From positions 1 to 42,007 of the forward strand of contig JADZFF010000200.1 in NCBI GenBank assembly GCA_020850015.1: DNA of 42,007 nucleotides. The letters are read 5' to 3'. Every line of letters begins with the position of its first letter. Within the stretch, counting starts at the first letter, position 1. The notes beneath the pieces are model-generated. The model was given only the letters and a program-made list of their open reading frames with translations, did not search any database and had not been told where the DNA came from. This document shows positions 14,038 through 21,553 of the stretch, piece after piece. Made by a program: the position numbers and the translations under genes. Origin of the DNA: Bdellovibrionales bacterium (GTDB lineage: Bacteria; Bdellovibrionota; UBA1018; JADZFF01).

Positions 14038-14120
14038 TTGTCGGGCCACAAGCTTGTGAGGGCAACAATGGCCACCAGCACCAGTGCCACATGAAGGGGA
14101 AACTCTCCGCCAGGGGTCAT
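14034..14120 (-). CDS. 28-residue single-span membrane microprotein
   Basis: A 28-codon frame from ATG 14120 to TGA 14034. The product starts MTPGGEFPLHVALVLVAIVA and ends LTSLWPDK: a polar N-terminus, one hydrophobic helix of about 16 residues (9-24) and a charged end. Its TGA overlaps the ATG of the next gene, and it fills the gap after the stop at 14137, so every base of this stretch is accounted for in the overlapping-gene style of the arm. The ribosome-binding site is weak (GTTGGCG). Size and layout resemble phage membrane microproteins, but no homologue is claimed. Confidence 0.6.
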   Translation of the reverse strand: MTPGGEFPLHVALVLVAIVALTSLWPDK

Positions 14121-14136
14121 CGCCAACTATTATCGG

Positions 14137-14706
14137 CTACCAGGTCACCGACCCATCCAGATGCACGGTAAATACGCACCCCGTCCCGTCGGTCGTGGCC
14201 CATGTTCCAGGCGCTACCACGGCCAGCCTGGTGTTCGCGCCCGAGCTGGAGGTGCTGACGGTGGCCAGCAGGGTGCCCGATGCAAGCCTTAGCAGCACCT
14301 CGTCGTACCCGGGGCCGTCCCCGCATGGGTCGACCAGGCCTACCGGAGTGAAGGGCGTTGGCGGGGCATCCGCACCATCCTGGCCGTCCTGGCCGCTGCA
14401 TATGGCCGCCGAGTGCGCAGGGTCATCCTGCGGCAGGTCAAGGACTCCGTTGAGGTTTTTGTCCTGTGCCACCATGAGCACGTGGCCCCCGTGGGGGCAC
14501 TCTGTGCCAGCGGCGGGCACGATCAGGGCCACGGTGCCAATGCCGGGGACGCCGTCGTGCACGGTTACCGTAGTGGCATCGGGACAGGCGATGGTCGCAA
14601 CGCCGCCTGACTTTTGGACCGTGCAGTTCTTGGTGACCAGCACGGTGCCTAGCCCGCCGCACCCCCCGATCAGCATGCCGACGAGTAGCAATGTCTTTTT
14701 GTTCAT
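14137..14706 (-). CDS. lipoprotein with Gly-Gln-Asp repeat (189 aa)
   Basis: ATG 14706 (MNKKTLLLVGMLIGGCGGLG) gives a classical lipoprotein signal, with lipobox LIGGC and Cys16 lipidated. The mature part begins with small beta strands and Cys residues. It contains a calcium-loop-like acidic stretch (DKNLNGVLDLPQDDP, similar in spacing to dockerin or EF-hand loops) and a short collagen-like GQDGQDGADAP. The C-terminus is a beta-rich region ending FTVHLDGSVTW. AAGGGG lies upstream and the start overlaps the previous stop. Periplasmic or outer-membrane location is expected. The function is unknown. Confidence 0.8.
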   Translation of the reverse strand: MNKKTLLLVGMLIGGCGGLGTVLVTKNCTVQKSGGVATIACPDATTVTVHDGVPGIGTVALIVPAAGTECPHGGHVLMVAQDKNLNGVLDLPQDDPAHSAAICSGQDGQDGADAPPTPFTPVGLVDPCGDGPGYDEVLLRLASGTLLATVSTSSSGANTRLAVVAPGTWATTDGTGCVFTVHLDGSVTW

Positions 14707-14888
14707 TTCTTGCCCCTTATTGCGATTTGCTCCAGTACCGTGGTGCCCAAAGAGACGATGAAGGCCAGGTACATGAGGTACGCCGCGAGGGCATCGCCTC
14801 TGGCAGCATTTACCAAAGCGTACGGAGTGCTTACCAGGCCCGCCATGAACACCCACAAGAGCAGGGTTCGAAGAAAAAACGCACCCAT
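14703..14888 (-). CDS. small two-span membrane protein (61 aa)
   Basis: ATG 14888 (MGAFFLRTLLLWVFMAGLVS) overlaps the TGA of the upstream gene by one base (TGATG). Two hydrophobic helices, about residues 3-21 and 34-50, are separated by the loop TPYALVNAARGDA. A basic tail ends IRGKK. It is followed immediately by the lipoprotein gene, which suggests the two could work together at the envelope. No family was recognised. Confidence 0.78.
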   Translation of the reverse strand: MGAFFLRTLLLWVFMAGLVSTPYALVNAARGDALAAYLMYLAFIVSLGTTVLEQIAIRGKK

Positions 14889-15145
14889 CAGTTCGACCCC
14901 ACGCCGGCTACCAGGCCCTTGGCTGCACGTGCCTCTCTGGCCTCGCGAACCCCCGCATCCCATACTTTGTCCGCATAATCCGCGTTTCCGCACTCCGCTA
15001 CAAGAGCTTCGTAGAGTCGTTCGGCTTGGTTCGTGAACAGCTCATCCAAGGACTTGCTGGACCCGTCCGCGTTGCGGAGCGACATGAGCAGCAGTCGGCT
15101 TGGCCAGGCCGCCCGCTCATTGGGCTTTTTTGGCTTTTTCTTCAC
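14888..15145 (-). CDS. hypothetical protein with basic N-terminus (85 aa)
   Basis: The start is uncertain. GTG 15145 gives VKKKPKKPNERAAWPSRLLL and overlaps the previous gene by 29 bases; ATG 15085 (MSLRNADGSSKSLDELF) would give 65 residues. Neither has a strong ribosome-binding site. The conserved-looking part is helical (LFTNQAERLYEALVAECGNA and REAREARAAKGLV). There are no membrane segments. The function is unknown. Confidence 0.65.
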   Translation of the reverse strand: MKKKPKKPNERAAWPSRLLLMSLRNADGSSKSLDELFTNQAERLYEALVAECGNADYADKVWDAGVREAREARAAKGLVAGVGSN

Positions 15146-15356
15146 GTTGCTTTTTGGCACGAGCCTCTGCCTCCCTGGCGCTAGCGAAGAACGTCTGCAC
15201 AAAGTGGCTGGCCTCGTACACGTCGCCATTCGTGGTGGATACAAAGGTGTCCGTGTGGTTTTCGAACACGGCCTGCGCTCCGACAACCACCACCTTCCCG
15301 TCCGCCGCTTTGTAGTACTGATTCGGTAGCTTCTTGCCTAGTAAGGTGCCAGACAT
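15117..15356 (-). CDS. hypothetical protein, first gene of leftward operon (79 aa)
   Basis: ATG 15356 (MSGTLLGKKLPNQYYKAADG) has a perfect AGGAGG five bases upstream, so the longer in-frame start at 15401 is rejected. The N-terminal 55 residues are strand-rich (GKVVVVGAQAVFENHTDTFV), and the C-terminus is a charged helix (AREAEARAKKQREEKAKKAQ). As the first gene after the divergent promoter region, it is likely expressed strongly and early. No family was recognised. Confidence 0.8.
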   Translation of the reverse strand: MSGTLLGKKLPNQYYKAADGKVVVVGAQAVFENHTDTFVSTTNGDVYEASHFVQTFFASAREAEARAKKQREEKAKKAQ

Positions 15357-15466
15357 AAACCCTCCTATCCCAAGGATGCCCATGGCTGGGGTAGTTTTCA
15401 AGCCGGAATCTTATAGTTGCGCGTTTGCCATACGGCTTGGACCCAATTTTTGGATAAGTATTTAAA
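15357..15466. promoter_or_regulatory. divergent promoter region between left and right arms
   Basis: At 110 bases this is the largest gap in the window, and it separates the leftward early-type genes from the rightward tail genes. It is markedly A/T-rich near the tape-measure start. On the plus strand TTGGAC (15437-15442) and TATTTA (15459-15464) are spaced 16 bases apart, but the -10 would end three bases before the ATG. On the minus strand CTATAAGATT (TATAAG at 15415-15410) lies 53 bases before ATG 15356, with no good -35. The element CTATAAGRTT recurs in the divergent gap at 36239. Confidence 0.4.
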
Positions 15467-17884
15467 ATGAGAAAAGAACTAATCATACAGGCCAAGCTAG
15501 ATTCCTCGGAGTTCGACAAGAGCTTCGAGCGCATGAACGCCCGGCTGCGAGAGGCCTATGGCCGCTCGGAGATGAACGAGGCCCGTACGGCCACATCCAG
15601 GAGGCTGGCGGAGCACGGCATGGGGGGACTGCTTTCCCCCGCTTCCAGGGCAGAGCAGGAAAGGGACGCCTATAGCAAGCGCCGGGAGCTGGACCATTTT
15701 ATCCGGGAGCAGACCAGGCACCAGGAAAAGTCCGTGGCATCCTACAGGGCCCAGCTAGACGCCCTCAAGGCCATGAGGGAACAGCACGAAAAAATAGTCG
15801 CCGCCGGCAGGGAGGACTCGGCCCTACGCCAGAAGATAGTAGATGCCGAAGCCCGTGCCCGAAGGGATACCGAGGCGTACAAGACTCGTGACAGGGCTAT
15901 CAATGCCGCCTTGGAGGAAAAGCGTGCAGCCTTTTCCGCCGGTCCCGCCGGGATCTTGCAGGCCTACCGCGAAGAGGGCATGCGCGGTGCCATGGGCCAG
16001 GCTGGGTTTGGAAGCTTCAGGGGAGGCATGGGTACCCTGGGTGCCGCGGCCGGCAAGATCGGCAGCGCTATGGTTCTCGCCGGAGAGGCGGGCAGGATCT
16101 ATTATTCAGCCAACCGCCAGGCGGAGCTGGCCATGGGTTCGGCTACCACGGGTTTGGCTGGGCGCGATGTTGCCGACGTGTTCGGGGGCAGGGCGAGCCG
16201 CATGCAGGCCTACGCGCCAGAGCGTGCCAGGGCACTGCAGGGTGCGCTTTACGAGGAGCGGGGCCAGCGCCGCATGGACACCATGGTTGCTGGCGGTCTC
16301 GGCTTGGGCGCCGCCGGTGGCGCCCTGATGGCGGCCGGTGGCGCTGCGACCGGTGGCCTTGGCCTGGTGGCGGCAGGGGCCGTGGCCGGTGGCGCAGCGC
16401 TGTACAAGCTGTTCACTGACGACGTGGCCAGGAACAGGCTGCTAGGTTCTCTGGGGCCCGAGGGCAACAGGTTCCAGAAGCAGTACGAGGCCGGCCGCGC
16501 CCGCGAGTTTGCTTCCAATATGCGGTCGCTGCTGGAAGCCCAGGAGCAGCAGGACCCGCTCAAGCGGATGACCCTGGACGACTTCTACGCTAACTACAGG
16601 GGGTTCTTGGGGTCCCAGCGTCGCATGGGCCTATCCGATGCGCAATTCTACGGCACAGGCGGCTTCATGGATCGATCTATGGCCGCCGGCTTTGGGCGCC
16701 AGGAGGCTATGGGGGCCGCCGAAGGCGTGATGGGAGCCGGCGGGTCCACCAGGATGGCCAGGGACTCGGTGTTGGCACTCAGGTTGATGCGCAATATGGA
16801 TTTGTCCAATGCGCCCGGTGTACTTGGAAAGATGTCGGGAACGCTGGGCGATTCGGGCCAGACCAGGTCGGCTACGGTGGCCGTCATAGCGGAGGGCATG
16901 CGCCTGGGCCTGGACCGGGCCGAGTTCGCCGAGGAGCAGCGTAGGTTCGTAGCCGCCGCCGCCGAGGTTGTGGCCCGCAGCGGCGCTGTGACCGCCACCG
17001 GCGCAGCGGCGGTGGCAGGAGGGCTGTCGCCTTTCTTGTCGCAAACCACTACGGCCGGCATGGCCGCTGGCAGGGCTGCCTACGAAGAAGTGCAGGGCCG
17101 CACTGGCCAGTACTCGGGCCCTCGCGGAGCGATGCAGGCTGCGGGCATCTTGCGGGACCCCGCCCTGGCCAAGCTGGGTCTCGACCAGCGCGCTTCCCTG
17201 GCCGCCATGAGCGAGGAGAGGCTGCGCGCCGGCGGGGCCGAGGTGGAGTCCATGGCGGCCGATGCCGGCCTGTCCTTGGAGGAGTTCCAGCGGAGGGCCA
17301 TAGGGGTCAAGCGGGGGGCCGTATCTCTCCGCGGTGACACGGACCAGGCCGTCGAGTCGCTCAGGCAGCGGCTGGGCGCCAGGGGATTGCTGGGGGCCAC
17401 AGCGGACCGCATACGCCAGGAGGCCCCGGACCTGTGGGCCGACGTCGGCAGGCTGCAGTCCAGGATGTCCATGGAGGACCCAGAGGCCGCCCGCAGGCTG
17501 GGCACCCTGGGCGGGGAGAGCATGGCTCTGGGCCTGGCGCAGCCGGCCCGCATCGCCGCCGATAGGGAGCGCATGGCGCTGGCCGAGGCCCGCATAGAGG
17601 GCGGTCCCGGCGGCAGGGTGGCCGACATTGAGGCTGCCGCAGAGGCGCGAACGCAGCAGGCCACCCTGGGCGCCTTCCGGGACATGAGGGAGGACATCGT
17701 GCGGGCGGCCGAGGGCAGCCGCCAGCTGGCGGACAATATTTTGGCCGCCAGCATGGCCATCACCCAGGCATTGGAGCGGGCCCGCTCCGGGGGGCTCGCC
17801 GGGGAGGATCTTGGCCGTTTCCTTCAAAAGCAGGCAGAGATCATCATGGGCCCGCAGCAGCAGGCCGGTAAGGGAGGACGCTAG
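15467..17884 (+). CDS. tail tape measure protein (805 aa)
   Basis: Long helical protein that should set tail length inside the tube. Starts at ATG 15467 (MRKELIIQAKLDSSEFDKSF); the opening KLDSSEFDKSF-type strand-helix is common in tape measure proteins. Residues about 20-160 are charged coiled coil, residues about 270-312 a Gly/Ala-rich hydrophobic stretch (GLGLGAAGGALMAAGGAATG and following) like the membrane-inserting segments of tape measures, and the rest is Ala/Arg/Glu-rich helix. By the usual rule of about 0.15 nm per residue, a tail near 120 nm would be expected. Unlike in many phages, it is the first gene of its block, with no frameshifted chaperone pair ahead. No ribosome-binding site is obvious. 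Confidence 0.8.
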   Translation: MRKELIIQAKLDSSEFDKSFERMNARLREAYGRSEMNEARTATSRRLAEHGMGGLLSPASRAEQERDAYSKRRELDHFIREQTRHQEKSVASYRAQLDALKAMREQHEKIVAAGREDSALRQKIVDAEARARRDTEAYKTRDRAINAALEEKRAAFSAGPAGILQAYREEGMRGAMGQAGFGSFRGGMGTLGAAAGKIGSAMVLAGEAGRIYYSANRQAELAMGSATTGLAGRDVADVFGGRASRMQAYAPERARALQGALYEERGQRRMDTMVAGGLGLGAAGGALMAAGGAATGGLGLVAAGAVAGGAALYKLFTDDVARNRLLGSLGPEGNRFQKQYEAGRAREFASNMRSLLEAQEQQDPLKRMTLDDFYANYRGFLGSQRRMGLSDAQFYGTGGFMDRSMAAGFGRQEAMGAAEGVMGAGGSTRMARDSVLALRLMRNMDLSNAPGVLGKMSGTLGDSGQTRSATVAVIAEGMRLGLDRAEFAEEQRRFVAAAAEVVARSGAVTATGAAAVAGGLSPFLSQTTTAGMAAGRAAYEEVQGRTGQYSGPRGAMQAAGILRDPALAKLGLDQRASLAAMSEERLRAGGAEVESMAADAGLSLEEFQRRAIGVKRGAVSLRGDTDQAVESLRQRLGARGLLGATADRIRQEAPDLWADVGRLQSRMSMEDPEAARRLGTLGGESMALGLAQPARIAADRERMALAEARIEGGPGGRVADIEAAAEARTQQATLGAFRDMREDIVRAAEGSRQLADNILAASMAITQALERARSGGLAGEDLGRFLQKQAEIIMGPQQQAGKGGR

Positions 17885-19692
17885 TGGCCTCGCCGGCATA
17901 CTCGGTGGACGTCAAGCCCCTCTCGGGCGCAGAGCACCAGACGTCCCCGTCCTGGGTCCTCACGTTCGTCAGGTGGCAAGCACGGGACACCAAGAACTAC
18001 ACATCCCTGCCGCCGACGGCAACCAGGGAGCCGCTGGTCGTGGTCTCGGACTGCATCCAGGCCCAGGTCTCGTCCAGCAAGCCGGTCCACACCCAGCAGC
18101 TCAGCGCGCTGCTGCTCGGTACCGACGTGAACTACCTTGCGGCCGTGGCACCGGGGGACTTTGTGCTCGTGAACATGTTGGAGTGGGACGTCCGTGCCGC
18201 GGACGTGGCGGCCCGGGCGCGAAGGGGAGAGCAGGTGAACCTGCGGGACGATGGGTTCAAGGGCCTGTTCAGGGTGCAGTCGGTGCGCAGGGCCCTGGCC
18301 CACGACCCGTCGACCGGCACAACCACCGTGGCCTACAGGCTCCAGGCGCATGCTTGTACCGAGCTGAACAACTCCGTGTACTTCAACCCGCACCTGGTCG
18401 ACGCGTCGGAGCGCGGCAACGACCAGCTGTTCGTGTCCAGGCTCGGTGGGGAATGGCTATCCGTGGTGTCGAAGAAGGGCATCAACAACGTGCGCGACGT
18501 CTTGCGGGCGCTCGTGGAGGCGTTCATAGGCAACGGCATCACCAAGGAGGGCCGGTCGCAGAAGGGGCTGATGCGATCCCCCAACACGCACTTCTTGGTG
18601 CCCCCCGGGCTGGGTGGGCTGCTCGGCGTCCGGGGTGCCAAGAGCATGAAGGACCTGTACGTGTACCTGTTCGGTGCCCAGCGCTACGCGGGCTCCGCCA
18701 CGGACCTGGCCGCCGGGCTCAACCCCCAGGGGGTGCGCAGGGTCGCAGGGAGGTTCTGGTACACGCCGGACCCGGTGGACGGCTTCGTGTACCTCAAGGC
18801 CGAGTACTGGAACTGCGCGCGGCTTTGGGGCATCATGGAGCAGTTCGCCAACAGGCCGATCAACGAGCTGTACACCTGCTTTAGGCTGTCGCCGGAAGGC
18901 GACGTGATGCCCACCGTAGTGCTCAGGCAAATGCCGTTCACCAGCGAGCACTTCAAGGGGGACAAGTACACTAGGTTCCTCAGCCTGCCGCGGTGGAGGC
19001 TCGACCCCGCCATGGTGTTCTCCTACGACATCGGAAGGGAGGAGGCTGCCAGGATCAACTTTGTGCAGGTGTTCGGGCGCTCCATCAGCACCGCCCCTGG
19101 GTTCGACGTGGCGGAGCAGACCGCCCGTGGCAACTACTACTACGACGCCAACGACGTATCCAGGAGCGGGCTGAGGCCGTACGTGACGACCGTGGAGTTT
19201 GACGAGGTGCAGCAGGTCAAGGACGGCGCGTACAGGAGCCAGTACTGGGCCAGGCTGCTCGGGGACGCCATGGGCAATGGGCACCTGAGGCTGAATGGTA
19301 CCGTGGAGCTCGCCGGGGTGGTCGCCCCCATCGCGCCCGGCGACAATGCCGAGCTGGAAGGCGTGGTATACCACATTGAGGAGGTCACGCACGTGGCCAG
19401 TGTAGATCCTGCAACCGGCAAGAGGTCCTTCCGAACCAGGCTGTCCCTCAGCCATGGCGTGGACGCTCGGGCGACGGCCGATGGTCCCCTCTACCCCGAG
19501 ATGGACTCGCCGAACGCCTACGCCCATAGGGCCGACGACCACGGCCGCCTGGGCGGCACCATGCCGGGCGCGTCCGAGGAGCAGGCGGTACCCTACAGGG
19601 ACACTGGCGCTCCCACCAAGAGGCAGCTGTCGGGCGACCCGAACCAGCCCTTTACCCCCGAAGGGCTCAGGCCTAAGGGGCGCACAAGATGA
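17884..19692 (+). CDS. baseplate hub protein (602 aa)
   Basis: GTG 17884 overlaps the tape-measure TAG (TAGTG). The protein lies between tape measure and spike, the usual place of the gp27/gpD-type hub. It is soluble and mixed alpha/beta with many Tyr, Arg and Asp residues. Segments such as IMEQFANRPINELYTCFRLS, VVLRQMPFTSEHF and TRFLSLPRWRLDP are typical of hub proteins of large contractile phages. The N-terminal 170 residues carry a beta-barrel-like region (APGDFVLVNMLEWDV), and the C-terminal 60 residues are a disordered polar tail. The assignment is by position and overall character; no single catalytic motif exists in this family. Confidence 0.72.
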   Translation: MASPAYSVDVKPLSGAEHQTSPSWVLTFVRWQARDTKNYTSLPPTATREPLVVVSDCIQAQVSSSKPVHTQQLSALLLGTDVNYLAAVAPGDFVLVNMLEWDVRAADVAARARRGEQVNLRDDGFKGLFRVQSVRRALAHDPSTGTTTVAYRLQAHACTELNNSVYFNPHLVDASERGNDQLFVSRLGGEWLSVVSKKGINNVRDVLRALVEAFIGNGITKEGRSQKGLMRSPNTHFLVPPGLGGLLGVRGAKSMKDLYVYLFGAQRYAGSATDLAAGLNPQGVRRVAGRFWYTPDPVDGFVYLKAEYWNCARLWGIMEQFANRPINELYTCFRLSPEGDVMPTVVLRQMPFTSEHFKGDKYTRFLSLPRWRLDPAMVFSYDIGREEAARINFVQVFGRSISTAPGFDVAEQTARGNYYYDANDVSRSGLRPYVTTVEFDEVQQVKDGAYRSQYWARLLGDAMGNGHLRLNGTVELAGVVAPIAPGDNAELEGVVYHIEEVTHVASVDPATGKRSFRTRLSLSHGVDARATADGPLYPEMDSPNAYAHRADDHGRLGGTMPGASEEQAVPYRDTGAPTKRQLSGDPNQPFTPEGLRPKGRTR

Positions 19693-20759
19693 GGGGTGGA
19701 CGGCTCAGCAGCGGCGGGGTGCTGCCGTCGGGATTGGTCGAGGTGGACCACGAAAGTGGGGTCGCAGCGTTCAACCGCGCCTACCACAATACCCGCCTGC
19801 GTGCTGGCATCGTGTTGGCGGTGTGCCCTTCCACCGACGAGAGGAACGTTTCCAGGCTCACCACCGAGTACGACGTGCTCGTGGTGGAGCAGGACGGGGA
19901 CAGGGGCACAACGGCCCTGACCTACAGGGGGTGCGTGGCCATGGACCCGCTGGGTGGCGTGGCAGACTTCTCGGAGAAGCGCCTCAGGGGGCAGACGAAA
20001 AGCAAAAAGTTCAAGGGCAAGACCTTCCAGGGCCAGGACGGCAACGTGGTGCTGCTGCTTTGTCTGGACGGCGTCACAGAGAAGGCGGTCATACTTGGAG
20101 GCCTCCAGCACCCTGACCGCAAGAGTGCGGTGAGATCCCTGCCTGGCGACAAGGTGGGCTTCGAGGCGGAGTACAACGGGGTGAATGTCTCGGTAGCTGA
20201 CGACGGTGCGTTTAAGGTGACCTCGCGCGGCGCCACGGACAGCGAGGGCAAGCCCAAGAGCGCCTCCAGGGGCAACACCGTGGTGGAGCTGGCTGCTGAC
20301 GGCTCCCTGAAGGTTGATCATGGAGGAGCATCCCTGTCGCTTGACAAGTCCGGGGACGTGTCCTTGGATGCCAAGGGCAAGCTGGCGACCTCTTACGGCT
20401 CGGATGCCTCCATGAAGGTCGGTGGGGCTCTGGCCTTTTCCGCGTCAAAAAAGGCATCGGCCAAGGCCTCGGAGTGGGCCATAGCCGCGACGGGAACCGC
20501 ATCTTTTTCGGGCAATGCGGTGGAGTTGGCTGCCAAGGGCAGGTTCGTGGCCAAAGGGGCCCAGCTGTCGCTCGAGGCCTCCAGCCTTGCGCGCCTAAAG
20601 GGAGCAACGGTGCAGGTGCTTGGGCAGGTGTTTTTGGGGTCCGCAGGGGGAACGCCAGCCCTGACGCTTTCGACGCAGTTCATAGGGGTGGGCAACTCCG
20701 GCATGCCCGTAGTCAGCACCGCCGTTGGGCCGTTTTCGTCCAAGGTGTTCATCTCCTAG
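19689..20759 (+). CDS. baseplate spike protein, gp5/gpV-like (356 aa)
   Basis: ATG 19689 overlaps the hub stop by four bases. Residues about 35-140 form an OB-like domain (RAGIVLAVCPSTDERNVSRL, then EKAVILGGLQHP), as in gpV and VgrG-type spikes. Residues 150-340 are short repeated polar/hydrophobic strands (VSVADDGAFKVTSRG, GSLKVDHGGASLSLDKSGDV, AFSASKKASAKASEWAIAAT) consistent with a triple-stranded beta-helix. It ends GNSGMPVVSTAVGPFSSKVF. The role would be the membrane-puncturing tip bound to the hub. No lysozyme domain is present, unlike T4 gp5, and no PAAR tip was seen. Confidence 0.78.
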   Translation: MRGGRLSSGGVLPSGLVEVDHESGVAAFNRAYHNTRLRAGIVLAVCPSTDERNVSRLTTEYDVLVVEQDGDRGTTALTYRGCVAMDPLGGVADFSEKRLRGQTKSKKFKGKTFQGQDGNVVLLLCLDGVTEKAVILGGLQHPDRKSAVRSLPGDKVGFEAEYNGVNVSVADDGAFKVTSRGATDSEGKPKSASRGNTVVELAADGSLKVDHGGASLSLDKSGDVSLDAKGKLATSYGSDASMKVGGALAFSASKKASAKASEWAIAATGTASFSGNAVELAAKGRFVAKGAQLSLEASSLARLKGATVQVLGQVFLGSAGGTPALTLSTQFIGVGNSGMPVVSTAVGPFSSKVFIS

Positions 20760-20762
20760 CGC

Positions 20763-21317
20763 ATGCAACAGGCCATGGACGCAATTGTGCATCAGTTTTC
20801 CCACGAGGTGCTCCTGGGCGTCCTGATGGGGCTGTCGGTTATGTGGGTGTCGGAGCGCCTGGCTCCGGGCCGGCTGCGCGTGGACTGGAGGGTCGTAGCG
20901 AAGACGGGGGCGTCTTTGTGGGGGCTGCTGGGGCTCCGCTTGGCGCTGTCGAAGCTCGGCCTGTTTCCCTCGCCGCCCGACCAGGCGGCCATGGCCGAGC
21001 TGGTACCCTACAGGGTCCTGTTTTCGGTTTGGTATGAGGATGCGCTGTACGTGCTGCCTGCCCTCGTGATGAAGGCGTCTTCCAGCTCGGCCGCGGCCGG
21101 CATTTTTAGGCGGTGCTGGCTGACCTGTTCGGCCGTGGTGTTTGGGCTTGGGCACTCGTACCAGGGTGCGCTCGCCGTGGCCATGGCCATGGCGTACATT
21201 CCGTTCGTGTCGTACAGGTACGGCAAGAGCCATGGCCTGGGTACAGTCATGGCATTGCACGTCGCCTGGGATATTGGTGTCCTTACCTACTGGAGACTTG
21301 CCAGTGGGTGGAACTAA
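20763..21317 (+). CDS. CPBP-type intramembrane metalloprotease (184 aa)
   Basis: ATG 20763, three bases after the spike stop. The product is very hydrophobic, with about five membrane helices. The three motifs of CPBP (CAAX protease/Abi) proteins are visible in order: an acidic pair E92-D93 in WYEDALYVLP (usually EExxxR), F-x3-H as FGLGH at 127-131, and H-x3-D as HVAWD at 166-170. The Arg of motif 1 is replaced. Host family members cleave membrane or prenylated substrates or give immunity to bacteriocins. A membrane protease in the middle of tail genes is odd; it could act in envelope protection, superinfection exclusion or virion processing. The family call is good, the role unknown. Confidence 0.75.
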   Translation: MQQAMDAIVHQFSHEVLLGVLMGLSVMWVSERLAPGRLRVDWRVVAKTGASLWGLLGLRLALSKLGLFPSPPDQAAMAELVPYRVLFSVWYEDALYVLPALVMKASSSSAAAGIFRRCWLTCSAVVFGLGHSYQGALAVAMAMAYIPFVSYRYGKSHGLGTVMALHVAWDIGVLTYWRLASGWN

Positions 21318-21321
21318 ACAC

Positions 21322-21552
21322 ATGTCCTTCGAGGAAATTCGCAAGTGCGAGGTCAATGCCTATTGCGTCCAGCACGACAATGACTTTTTTGACGTGGAGG
21401 GCCAGTACGCGCTCTCCAGGGAGATGGCGGAAGCGCTCGTCAAGAAAATGCATAAAGCCATCAGGGACCAGCGCGAGGCTGACGCCGACCAGCGCGCCGA
21501 ACTCGATAGACTGGTCGTAGGCACTTTTGTTGTGCCCTTGAGGATACACTGA
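21322..21552 (+). CDS. small helical protein (76 aa)
   Basis: ATG 21322 (MSFEEIRKCEVNAYCVQHDN) follows the CPBP gene by four bases. The product is charged and helical, with SREMAEALVKKMHKAIRDQR as a likely amphipathic or coiled helix and a short hydrophobic end (VVGTFVVPLRIH). It could be a chaperone or minor baseplate part, but there is no direct evidence. Its stop is one base before the next start, with GAGGA nearby. Confidence 0.72.
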   Translation: MSFEEIRKCEVNAYCVQHDNDFFDVEGQYALSREMAEALVKKMHKAIRDQREADADQRAELDRLVVGTFVVPLRIH

Positions 21553-21553
21553 G

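Noticed and set aside
16631-17899. 422-codon minus-strand frame opposite the tape measure
   Set aside because: Shadow of the Ala/Arg-rich tape-measure gene; His/Gly/Pro-rich and without motifs.
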